Below, one piece after another: positions 1-5,680 of a DNA stretch of 6,037 bases. Below the pieces are notes generated by a model. That model saw only the letters and a program-made list of their open reading frames with translations, did no database searches and had not been told where the DNA came from. How positions within the stretch are numbered: position 1 is the stretch's first letter; each line of letters opens with the position of its first letter. The position numbers were made by a program, and so were the translations under genes. This stretch comes from Pseudomonadota bacterium (GTDB lineage Bacteria > Myxococcota_A > Polyangia > Polyangiales > Sandaracinaceae), in the NCBI GenBank assembly GCA_023427125.1, contig JAEZBP010000075.1, forward strand, positions 1-6,037, read 5' to 3'.

Positions 1-206
1 GTCCACGCGACGGCGGCGGCCACGCCCAAGAGCAGCGCGCCCTGCAGCCCAAACTCCGTCGCCGCGCTCGCCGCCAGCTGCCCGAGCGCCGCGAGCGCCC
101 GCAGCGGATCGCGCGCGTGGGCGTCGAGCGGAACGCGCGACAGCTCGAGCAGGGCGATGGTCCCCGCCGCGATCGGCACGCCGCACGCGATGCCCTGCCA
201 GCGCAT
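1..206 (-). CDS. Unidentified membrane protein, N-terminal part (cut by window edge)
   Basis: This is the first 68 or so residues of a minus-strand protein that continues past the left edge. It begins MRWQGIACGV at the ATG ending at 206. An in-frame stop at 228-230 leaves this as the only ATG, and a Shine-Dalgarno-like AGAGG (213-217) lies 6 bases before it. Nearly every codon ends in G or C, which argues for real coding. Residues about 5-21 form a hydrophobic stretch fitting a first membrane helix. A more polar, Arg/Asp-containing section follows, and residues about 53-68 are hydrophobic again. The gene is divergent from ctaA. I do not recognise the family, and too little is visible to assign a function. 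Confidence is for a real gene, not for a role. Confidence 0.6.
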   Translation of the reverse strand, partial: MRWQGIACGVPIAAGTIALLELSRVPLDAHARDPLRALAALGQLAASAATEFGLQGALLLGVAAAVAW

Positions 207-284
207 CGCGGGCCTCTTACCACGCGATCACACGGGTCGCTCCGCTGTGTGGCGGCGTCCCGACACCTGCGAACCCCACCAGGA

Positions 285-313
285 TTGAAAAGGCGGGGGG
301 ATCGCACTACGTC
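285..313 (+). promoter_or_regulatory. Weak promoter candidate for ctaA
   Basis: The 115-base divergent spacer (207-321) holds TTGAAA at 285-290, a good -35-like hexamer. A poor -10 candidate, TACGTC, sits at 308-313 after 17 bases. If used, transcription would start close to the ctaA ATG at 322, giving an almost leaderless message. That would fit the lack of a well-placed Shine-Dalgarno; the only G-run, at 295-300, is 21 bases from the ATG. The -10 match is weak, so this is speculative. I see no other clear signal in the spacer. Confidence 0.2.
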
Positions 314-321
314 CTCGCGCG

Positions 322-1272
322 ATGCTCCGTCGCTACGCGTACGGCGTGCTCGCCTTCAACATCGGCGTGATCCTCTGGGGCGCGTTCGTGCGGGCCAGCG
401 GCTCCGGCGCCGGCTGCGGGGCGCACTGGCCCACCTGCAACGGCGAGGTCGTGCCGCGCGCCGAGTCGCTCGAGACGCTCATCGAGCTGACCCACCGGCT
501 CACCTCGGGGGTCGCGTTCCTCCTCGTGTTGGCCCTGATGATCGCGGCGCTGCGCGCGCGGCCCAAGGGCCACCCGATGCGCGCCGCCGCCGTGCTCTCG
601 ATGATCTTCATGGTGCTCGAGGCGGCGGTCGGCGCGGGCATCGTCCTGCTCGAGCTGGTGGCCGACAACCAGTCGCTCGCGCGCGCCGGGTGGATGTCGG
701 TGCACCTGGTCAACACGTTCCTCTTGCTCGGGTGCCTCACGCTCTCTGCGTGGTGGTCGGGCGAGGACGCGGTCGGGGTCGAGCTGCGCGGCAAGGGGTC
801 GCTCTCTTGGCTGCTGGGGCTCGCGCTGCTCGGCACGATCGTCGTGGGCATGACCGGCGCGATCACCGCGCTGGGCGACACGCTCTTCCCCGCGCGCAGC
901 CTGTCGGAGGGGATCGCGCAGGACCTCTCGCCGACCGCGCACTTCTTGATACGGCTGCGTGTCTGGCACCCGGTGAGCGCCGTCTTGGTCGGGCTCTACA
1001 CGGTGGCCGCGGGCGGCCTCGCGACGATGATCCGGCCCGATCCGATCGTGCGGCGCGCGGCCGTGGTGCTGGCGGCGCTCTTCGTGCTGCAGATCGGGTG
1101 CGGCTTCCTGAACCTGCTCCTGCTCGCGCCGATCTGGATGCAGATGGTGCACCTGCTGCTGGCCGATGTGGTGTGGATGGCGCTCGTCATCACCGCCGCG
1201 ACCGTGCTCCGCCCGGCCGGCGAGCTCGCCGTCGACGCTCCATCGGCCAGCCCGGCCCGCGCGACGGCGTAG
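322..1272 (+). CDS. ctaA: Heme A synthase (CtaA/COX15 family)
   Basis: This integral membrane enzyme oxidises the C8 methyl of heme O to a formyl group, making heme A for aa3-type cytochrome oxidases. The 316 residues match the usual family length and contain about eight hydrophobic helices. Family signatures are clear. In the first external loop, Cys32 and Cys39 lie in GCGAHWPTC, spaced as in the Bacillus subtilis enzyme (Cys35/Cys42). E55-L-T-H58-R59 matches the catalytic Glu and first heme-ligand His. His128 (SVHLVNTF), His216 (RVWHP) and His277 (QMVHLLLAD) complete the four conserved histidines of the two-fold repeated bundle. The second Cys pair known from the B. subtilis enzyme is absent from loop 183-213. 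The ATG at 322 is preferred because it puts the first helix and the RASGSG motif at normal distances; the frame is open only back to 289 with no other ATG or GTG. No ctaB or oxidase subunit gene lies nearby. The gene converges on the FliO gene with 8 bases between stops. Confidence 0.95.
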   Translation: MLRRYAYGVLAFNIGVILWGAFVRASGSGAGCGAHWPTCNGEVVPRAESLETLIELTHRLTSGVAFLLVLALMIAALRARPKGHPMRAAAVLSMIFMVLEAAVGAGIVLLELVADNQSLARAGWMSVHLVNTFLLLGCLTLSAWWSGEDAVGVELRGKGSLSWLLGLALLGTIVVGMTGAITALGDTLFPARSLSEGIAQDLSPTAHFLIRLRVWHPVSAVLVGLYTVAAGGLATMIRPDPIVRRAAVVLAALFVLQIGCGFLNLLLLAPIWMQMVHLLLADVVWMALVITAATVLRPAGELAVDAPSASPARATA

Positions 1273-1280
1273 CGCGGCGC

Positions 1281-1634
1281 TCACTCCTTCGGCGCGCGCA
1301 GCTTCTGCATGAGCTCGAGCAGGCCCGCGGGGCGCTCGGGGGCCGGCGGGAGCTCGCTCGGGTCGAGCTCCGCGAGGAGCGAGGGGGCGCCGCCCTCCCC
1401 CGCGCCGATCAAGAGGACGCGCTCGCCGATCTCGACGAGGTAGAGCGAGCGCCGGCCGTCGAGCGGCACCCGCTCGAGCACCTTGATCCGGCCCCTCGCG
1501 ACGCCGAGGCCGCGCCGGGCGCTCCAGCGCAGGACCACCCACGCGAGGATGCAGACGGCGGCCAGCGCCAGCAGGCTCTGGAGGAGCGCGACGCCGTAGC
1601 CTCCGGGGGCGCTCTGCAGGAGCAGCGTGATCAC
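1281..1634 (-). CDS. fliO: FliO-family small membrane protein
   Basis: FliO is a small bitopic membrane protein that, in flagellated bacteria, helps FliP assemble in the flagellar export gate. This 117-residue protein has one hydrophobic helix at about 14-37, then a basic stretch (RWSARRG), then a beta-rich cytoplasmic part. That part, residues about 49-91, carries the FliO pattern: IKVLERVPLDGRRSLYLVEI, then VLLIGAGEGG and SLLAEL. The C-terminal tail of about 25 residues is Pro/Glu-rich. The frame is open far upstream but only because it overlaps the glutaredoxin-rhodanese gene. I chose GTG at 1634 as the first usual start after that gene's stop (gap 31 bases). It keeps the helix near the N-terminus, although there is no well-placed Shine-Dalgarno (GGGG at 1650-1653 is 15 bases away). 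It is probably co-transcribed with the two upstream minus-strand genes. No other flagellar or secretion gene is visible, so a flagellar role is not shown. Family call fairly sure, symbol provisional. Confidence 0.72.
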   Translation of the reverse strand: MITLLLQSAPGGYGVALLQSLLALAAVCILAWVVLRWSARRGLGVARGRIKVLERVPLDGRRSLYLVEIGERVLLIGAGEGGAPSLLAELDPSELPPAPERPAGLLELMQKLRAPKE

Positions 1635-1665
1635 CGGCGGAGCATCGACCCCCGCGCCGCCGCGA

Positions 1666-2589
1666 TCAATACCTCGGCACGCTCGGATCGACGTGCAGCG
1701 ACCAGGCGTCGATGCCGCCCTGGAGGTTGTGCACGTCGCGGAAGCCCATGCGCAGGAAGTGCTCGGCCGCCTTCTGGCTGCGGCCGCCGTGGTGGCACAT
1801 GCAGACGATGGTCTTCTCGCGATCCATCCCCTCGATCGACGCGCGCAGCTCGTCATCGAGCATCACCGACGACTCGATCTTCGCGGTCACCCGCTCCTCG
1901 ACGGTGCGCACGTCGAGGAGGAGGTGCGGCTTGCCCTTCTTGATCCACTCGTCGAGCTCGCCCACGTTGAGCTGCTTCACCATCGGCGGGCGCGAGGGCA
2001 CGTCGACCTTGAAGCCGACCTCGCTGCCGCGCTCCACGAAGTCGACGACGACGCCGTGGGCCCGCTTGGCGGTCGAGCCCGTCATCACCAGCGCCAGCTC
2101 GTCGAGCTCGATCACGACGTCGCCGTCGCGCTCCTCGTCGAGGTCGAGCAGCGCCTCCCAGTCCGAGCCGATCGTGAGCCGCACGACCGGCTCCTCGGTC
2201 TCGCCGTCGGTCTCCCAGAAGCGCAGGAACGCGGCCCTCGCCGGCGCGGTGATCTTCACCTCGGGCTTGACCTGCTCCATCGGCGCGCGGCCGAGCACCT
2301 CGGTGAGCTCGCCGCTCTTGACCATCTCGTGGACGATGTCCGAGCCGCCGACGAACTTCTGCCGCACGTAGAGCTGCGGGATGGTGGGCCAGCTCGAGAA
2401 CGCCTTGATGGCCTCGCGCAGCGTCGGGTCCGCGAGCACGTCGACCGTGATGTAGTCGTCGAGGTACTCGTCGAGGATGTCCACGACGCGCGCCGAGAAG
2501 CCACACTGCGGCGCGGTGCGCGTGCCCTTCATGAAGAGCACCACCTCGTGCTGGTCGATCACCTGCCGGATGCGGTCCTGGAGCGTCAT
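1666..2589 (-). CDS. CGFS monothiol glutaredoxin - degenerate A-type domain - rhodanese fusion
   Basis: This is a 307-residue soluble protein with three domains. Residues 1-105 form a Grx4/GrxD-type monothiol glutaredoxin: glutathione-binding Lys21 in FMKG, active-site C29-G-F-S, then SWPTIPQLYV (66-75) and GGSDIV (81-86). Such proteins bind a glutathione-ligated [2Fe-2S] cluster and pass it on. Residues about 109-200 resemble an A-type Fe-S carrier fold (IscA/ErpA; compare the N-terminal domain of NfuA): opening KITAPARAAFLRF, later TGSTAKRAHGVVVDFV and VGFKVDVPS. It has no cysteine, so it cannot ligate a cluster in the usual way. Residues about 205-307 are a rhodanese domain with LLLDVR (223-228) and the active loop C265-H-H-G-G-R-S, plus an extra Cys263. 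I chose ATG 2589 over an upstream in-frame TTG (2625) because MTLQDRIRQVI aligns with the normal Grx4 N-terminus. It lies 92 bases after the Fe-S oxidoreductase gene. A role in Fe-S or sulfur transfer is inferred; the end domains are certain, the middle one likely. Confidence 0.9.
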   Translation of the reverse strand: MTLQDRIRQVIDQHEVVLFMKGTRTAPQCGFSARVVDILDEYLDDYITVDVLADPTLREAIKAFSSWPTIPQLYVRQKFVGGSDIVHEMVKSGELTEVLGRAPMEQVKPEVKITAPARAAFLRFWETDGETEEPVVRLTIGSDWEALLDLDEERDGDVVIELDELALVMTGSTAKRAHGVVVDFVERGSEVGFKVDVPSRPPMVKQLNVGELDEWIKKGKPHLLLDVRTVEERVTAKIESSVMLDDELRASIEGMDREKTIVCMCHHGGRSQKAAEHFLRMGFRDVHNLQGGIDAWSLHVDPSVPRY

Positions 2590-2649
2590 GGCCGACAAAG
2601 AAGCACGGCCCGATCCCGGTTGCAACGTCAGCGTTCACGTGCAGGCGCG

Positions 2650-2672
2650 GCGGCGCCTCGATCCGGCGCCGC
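2650..2672 (-). other. Hairpin between the Fe-S oxidoreductase and glutaredoxin-rhodanese genes
   Basis: GCGGCGCC (2650-2657) and GGCGCCGC (2665-2672) are exact 8-base inverted arms around a 7-base loop. They begin 10 bases downstream of the Fe-S oxidoreductase stop on the minus strand. There is no T-run after the stem, so a classical Rho-independent terminator is not supported. It could be a weak attenuator, an RNA 3'-end stabiliser, or chance in GC-rich DNA. I see no convincing promoter in the rest of the 92-base gap. A CACGTG hexamer (2636-2641) and an imperfect palindrome (2624-2635) are also present. Confidence 0.3.
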
Positions 2673-2681
2673 GGGGGGCCG

Positions 2682-4850
2682 TCACTCGGCCGCGGCGACG
2701 ACGGTGGCCTGGTCGAAGTCGACCGAGAGCTCGAGCATCTGCGCGATGTCGAGGGGCTTGATGTCCTCCTCGCGCTCGGCCGCCTTCACGCCGTCGTTGA
2801 TCATCGTCTTGCAGAAGGGGCAGGCGCTCGCGATGGTGTCGGCGCCGGTGTCGAGGAGCTGCAGCGTGCGCTTGTTGTTCACGCGCTCGTTGCCCTTCTC
2901 CTCCTCCTTCCACATCTGCGCGCCGCCCGCACCGCAGCAGAGGCCCTTCTCCTTGTTCCAGTACTCGACCTCCACCAGCTCGACGCCGGGGATGGCTGCG
3001 AGGACCTCGCGGGGGCTATCGTAGATGCCGTTGTAGCGGCCGAGGTAGCAGCTGTCGTGGTAGGCGACCTTCGCGGTCACGCGCTTGGTCGGCCGCAGCT
3101 TGCCCTCGCCGATCAGCTTCTGGAGGTAGTCGCTGTGGTGGACGACCTCGTACTTGCCGCCGAACGACGGGTACTCGTTGAGGATCGTGTTGAAGCAGTG
3201 GGGGCACGCGGTGATGACCGTCTTCTGCGCCGCGCCGTAGCCGTTGAGCGTCTCGACGTTCTGCTGGGCGAGGATCTGGAAGAGGTACTCGTTGCCCGCG
3301 CGCCGCGCCGGATCGCCGGTGCACGTGGCCTCCGAGCCCATGATCGCGAAGTCGACCCCCGCGTGGTGCAGGAGCTTCGCCACCGCGCGCGCCGTCTTCT
3401 TGGCGTCGTCGTCGTAGTTCGCCGCGCAGCCGACCCAGTAGATGACCTCGGCCTCCGGGTTGTCGGCGATCAGCGGCACCTCGATCGGGCGGCCGCCCGC
3501 CTCGAGGCCGCTCGCCCAGTTGCCGCGATCCATCGCCGGCAGGTTCCACGGGTTCCCGTTCATCTCCATCGCCTGGAAGGCGGTCTGGAGCTCGTGCGGG
3601 AACTCGTTCTTGATCATCATCTCGTGCCGGCGCATCTCCACGATCTTGTCGACGTAGGAGATCTGCACCGGGCACTGCTCCTCGCAGGCGCGGCAGGTGG
3701 TGCAGGCCCAGATGACCTCGGGGTGGATGATGTCGCCGATCAGATCGACGCTGGCGCGCTTGTGCTGGTAGCCCTCGGGCCAGCCCTTCGGCGTCTCGCC
3801 CGCGCCCTCGGCGCCGATGTCCGGCGTGCCGGGGGCCTCGATGCCGCCCGTGCCGAGGTAGTGGCTCTCGAGCGAGTAGAGGTGATCGCGCAGCGCCAGC
3901 GTGAAGTGCTTCGGCGAGAGCTTCTTGCCGGTGGTGAACGCCGGGCAGTTGTCGCTGCAGCGGCCGCACTCGGTGCACGTGTAGAGATCGAGGATGTGCT
4001 TCCAGCTGAGGTGCTCGGGCCGCGCGATGCCGATCGGCTCGTCGCGCTCGACCTTGCCCTCGATGTCCTCGACGTCCGGCAGCTTGCCCTTGGGCTCGAG
4101 CGACTCGGCGAAGACGTTCGGGAACGACGTGATGACGTGGAAGTGCTTGCTGTAGGGCAAGAGATTCAAGAAGAGCAGCACCCACGCCGAGTGGTACCAG
4201 AAGCCCACGTGCTCGAGCACCGCGACGGTGCCGTCGTCCAAGCGCGAGAAGAGGATCGCGAACGCCGAGCCGAAGGGCTCCGCCCAGTACCAGTGGACCC
4301 CGGTGCCGGCCGCGCGCGCGTCGCGCACCAGATCGCCGCCGACGTAGACGAAGTCGGCGATCATCATCGTGATGATGATGCCCAGGATGACGAGGGCCTC
4401 GAGCCCGAAGCTCATCCGCTGAGGCCGCTTGACGAGGCGGTAGTAGAGGAAGATGAAGCCGCCGACGATGGCGGCCATCGCCGCCATCTCCTTCGCGAGC
4501 GAGTAGAGCGCGCCGATCGGCGAGTGCGTATCGAGGATCCCCCAGAAGTCGAACTCGGCGCTGTAGCCCCGGATCCACAGCATCACGCTGTTGAGCAGGA
4601 GCACCGAGAACGCGGCGAAGATACCGATGTGGGCCGCGCCCGCCAGGCGGTAGCGGGCGTTCTTCGGCATCTTCTTCTGGCCGAGGGCGTAGATGAGCGT
4701 GCGCTTGACGCGCTCCTTCACCGACTCCGGGTCGATGGTGAAGCGCGGCTCGGGGGCTCCGACCATCAGGAGGCGCCACCGGCGCACCGCCGACCAGGCG
4801 AACGCGCCCAGAGTGACGAAGATCAGGACCGTCATCCAGGTGGGACTCAT
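2682..4850 (-). CDS. Membrane-bound Fe-S oxidoreductase, EMO/FadF-like (probable ETF:menaquinone oxidoreductase)
   Basis: This 722-residue protein fuses a membrane cytochrome-b-like part to an HdrD-like part. Residues 1-240 hold about five hydrophobic helices (about 7-24, 72-93, 119-140, 150-170, 217-234), as in NarI/HdrE. His74, His220, His236 and His238 are possible heme b ligands. Two ferredoxin motifs follow: Cys292/295/298/302 and Cys383/386/389/393, each CxxCxxCxxxCP. Two CCG domains follow: Cys475, Cys510, Cys549/552, then Cys601, Cys638-Cys639 (CCGAGG), Cys677/680. CCG domains can hold non-cubane [4Fe-4S] clusters. This order and length match Bacillus FadF and the ETF:menaquinone oxidoreductases studied in Geobacter, which pass electrons from reduced ETF in acyl-CoA oxidation to menaquinone. 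No etfAB or acyl-CoA dehydrogenase gene is visible, so the partner is inferred. The 80 residues between the two ferredoxin motifs include a Gly/Pro-rich stretch (333-360). The start ATG has GGAG and GAGG just upstream. Architecture certain; exact donor open, other HdrD-like quinone reductases being the alternative. Confidence 0.88.
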   Translation of the reverse strand: MSPTWMTVLIFVTLGAFAWSAVRRWRLLMVGAPEPRFTIDPESVKERVKRTLIYALGQKKMPKNARYRLAGAAHIGIFAAFSVLLLNSVMLWIRGYSAEFDFWGILDTHSPIGALYSLAKEMAAMAAIVGGFIFLYYRLVKRPQRMSFGLEALVILGIIITMMIADFVYVGGDLVRDARAAGTGVHWYWAEPFGSAFAILFSRLDDGTVAVLEHVGFWYHSAWVLLFLNLLPYSKHFHVITSFPNVFAESLEPKGKLPDVEDIEGKVERDEPIGIARPEHLSWKHILDLYTCTECGRCSDNCPAFTTGKKLSPKHFTLALRDHLYSLESHYLGTGGIEAPGTPDIGAEGAGETPKGWPEGYQHKRASVDLIGDIIHPEVIWACTTCRACEEQCPVQISYVDKIVEMRRHEMMIKNEFPHELQTAFQAMEMNGNPWNLPAMDRGNWASGLEAGGRPIEVPLIADNPEAEVIYWVGCAANYDDDAKKTARAVAKLLHHAGVDFAIMGSEATCTGDPARRAGNEYLFQILAQQNVETLNGYGAAQKTVITACPHCFNTILNEYPSFGGKYEVVHHSDYLQKLIGEGKLRPTKRVTAKVAYHDSCYLGRYNGIYDSPREVLAAIPGVELVEVEYWNKEKGLCCGAGGAQMWKEEEKGNERVNNKRTLQLLDTGADTIASACPFCKTMINDGVKAAEREEDIKPLDIAQMLELSVDFDQATVVAAAE

Positions 4851-4870
4851 CGTTCCTCGGCTCCACTGCT

Positions 4871-4891
4871 CCCGGGTACTGGGTTCCCGGG
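4871..4891. repeat. Paired CCCGGG hexamers upstream of the Fe-S oxidoreductase gene
   Basis: Two CCCGGG palindromes (4871-4876 and 4886-4891) flank a 9-base spacer, 21 to 41 bases before the oxidoreductase start codon. They could form a 6-bp hairpin in the 5' leader or act as a paired protein site. The motif is short and the DNA GC-rich, so chance is a real possibility. Confidence 0.2.
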
Positions 4892-4894
4892 CAC

Positions 4895-4926
4895 TAGCTA
4901 CTCGCGCCTACGACGCAACGCGTCAA
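4895..4926 (-). promoter_or_regulatory. Weak promoter candidate for the Fe-S oxidoreductase gene
   Basis: On the minus strand TTGACG (4926-4921) is a good -35-like hexamer. No good -10 follows at standard spacing; the nearest AT-richer piece is TAGCTA (4900-4895), 20 bases on, which is too far and a weak match. The -35 hexamer overlaps a small inverted repeat, GACGC-AAC-GCGTC (4912-4924 on the plus strand), that could be an operator. A promoter is expected here because a terminator-like hairpin lies just upstream, but these elements are only suggestive. Confidence 0.2.
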
Positions 4927-4927
4927 G

Positions 4928-4966
4928 AGCGCCACGCCCCCGGACTTAGTACAGGGGCGTGGCGCT
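4928..4966 (-). terminator. Terminator-like hairpin after the DUF1232 gene
   Basis: A perfect 13-base inverted repeat is present: AGCGCCACGCCCC (4928-4940) and its exact complement at 4954-4966, around a 13-base loop. It begins 49 bases downstream of the DUF1232 stop codon and lies ahead of the Fe-S oxidoreductase gene, where transcription of the first should end. The stem is very stable, but neither strand has a U-run after it (the minus strand continues CTTGACG), so it is not a textbook intrinsic terminator. It could instead be an mRNA 3'-end stabiliser or a protein-binding site. Confidence 0.5.
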
Positions 4967-5015
4967 GTCACGAGGATCACGCGCTCGCTCGCCGCGGAGC
5001 GTTGCGCGAGGACAG

Positions 5016-5570
5016 CTACTTCGGGGGGAGCTTCGCGTCGAAGAACGCGCGGAGCTTGATCAGGTTCTTCTCCTCGCGGGAGAAGCTCGGCGCCTGGTAG
5101 CTCTTGGCGAAGCCGCGGACGTCCGAGAGCAGCTCGGAGCGGACCTCCTTGTCGGCCAGGATGTCGGCCACCGAGCGGCCGCGCGCCGCGCCGCGACGCA
5201 GGCCGCGCACGTAGCTCTCGAGCCGCACGTAGTGCTCGCCGAGGAACTCGCGCACCGTGTCGCACTCGTTGGCCAGCTCGCCGAGCGCCTCGAGCTTCTC
5301 CGCGTCGGTCGACCCGCTGTCCTCGCGGCCCGCCAGGTCGGCGGCCACGCGAAGGACGAACGCGTCGTCGAGGAAGCCGATGTCGTCGATGCCGTCCGGG
5401 ATCAGGTCGAGCGACTTGAAGAGGTAGTTGAGGCCGCCGGCCAGGGCCTCGCGGGCCGGATCGGGGAGCCCCTCGTCCTCGAGCAGCGACGCGATGCGCT
5501 CGGCGTCGTCGCCGAGCGTGCGGAGCCACCCGGGGAAGGTGTCGAGATACTTTTCTTGCCCCTCGCTCAT
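5016..5570 (-). CDS. DUF1232 (YkvA-like) domain protein
   Basis: This is a 184-residue protein of unknown function. Residues about 44-80 carry the DUF1232 signature: a helix ending in the D-L-I-P-D turn (LNYLFKSLDLIPDGIDD, 47-63), then GFLDDAFVLRVAADLA (65-80). The rest is predicted helical and charged, with an acidic N-terminal half and a basic patch at 122-132 (RGLRRGAARGR). There is no signal peptide. The only moderately hydrophobic segment is in DUF1232 itself, so the protein is probably cytoplasmic or peripherally membrane-associated. ATG 5570 was chosen over the longer open frame because GGAG lies 7 bases upstream, a good promoter sits just beyond, and residues before it have no protein-like character. 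It is divergent from the exported-protein gene at 5689 and followed by a strong hairpin, so it looks monocistronic. The family is widespread and no biochemical role can be given. Confidence 0.85.
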   Translation of the reverse strand: MSEGQEKYLDTFPGWLRTLGDDAERIASLLEDEGLPDPAREALAGGLNYLFKSLDLIPDGIDDIGFLDDAFVLRVAADLAGREDSGSTDAEKLEALGELANECDTVREFLGEHYVRLESYVRGLRRGAARGRSVADILADKEVRSELLSDVRGFAKSYQAPSFSREEKNLIKLRAFFDAKLPPK

Positions 5571-5626
5571 GGTCGTCTCCCGCTGCAGGGCCGCACTTCC
5601 GATGGGGGTACGCGGCGAAAGGGCGC

Positions 5627-5656
5627 ATCCTACTCGATGGGTCGCACGGCTTTCAA
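5627..5656 (-). promoter_or_regulatory. Promoter of the DUF1232 gene
   Basis: On the minus strand, TTGAAA (5656-5651) is followed after 18 bases by TAGGAT (5632-5627). These match the housekeeping sigma consensus at 5 of 6 and 4 of 6 positions. The expected start of transcription is near 5620, leaving a leader of about 50 bases with a proper GGAG site before ATG 5570. This is the best promoter match in the window. Confidence 0.5.
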
Positions 5657-5680
5657 CGAACTCGACGCCTGAGCTATGGT
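5652..5680 (+). promoter_or_regulatory. Weak promoter candidate for the exported-protein gene
   Basis: TATGGT (5675-5680) is a fair -10 hexamer. TTCAAC (5652-5657), 17 bases before it, is a poor -35 and overlaps the -35 of the divergent DUF1232 promoter. The predicted transcription start would be near 5687, almost at the ATG at 5689. That fits the absence of a Shine-Dalgarno before that gene and suggests a leaderless message. Confidence 0.25.

Noticed and set aside
1635..1856. Longer N-terminus for the FliO-like protein
   Set aside because: It would overlap the rhodanese coding region, and the extra residues are Arg/Ser/Ala-rich shadow sequence. The helix expected near the FliO N-terminus comes only after 1634.
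117..1943. Open frame of 608 codons on the plus strand across ctaA and FliO
   Set aside because: It is Arg/Ala-rich without domain features and overlaps the recognisable ctaA frame and two minus-strand genes. It is a high-GC shadow.
2590..2625. Twelve extra N-terminal residues on the glutaredoxin-rhodanese protein from a TTG start
   Set aside because: A TTG start is less likely than the ATG at 2589, and the protein from 2589 aligns naturally with the usual Grx4 N-terminus.
4360..4379. Near-palindrome of ATC and GAT repeats (9-base arms, 2-base centre)
   Set aside because: It lies inside a coding membrane helix and results from consecutive Ile and Met codons, so a regulatory role is not needed to explain it.
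3016..4866. Second long minus-strand frame inside the Fe-S oxidoreductase
   Set aside because: Arg/Pro/His-rich translation in a shifted frame. All conserved motifs lie in the other frame, which is intact, so there is no sign of a frameshift.
3057..4949. Open frame of 630 codons on the plus strand opposite the Fe-S oxidoreductase gene
   Set aside because: The translation is a monotonous run of Arg, Ala, Leu, Val, Asp and Glu with no motif. It lies wholly opposite a gene with clear cysteine motifs and arises from G/C third positions in that gene.
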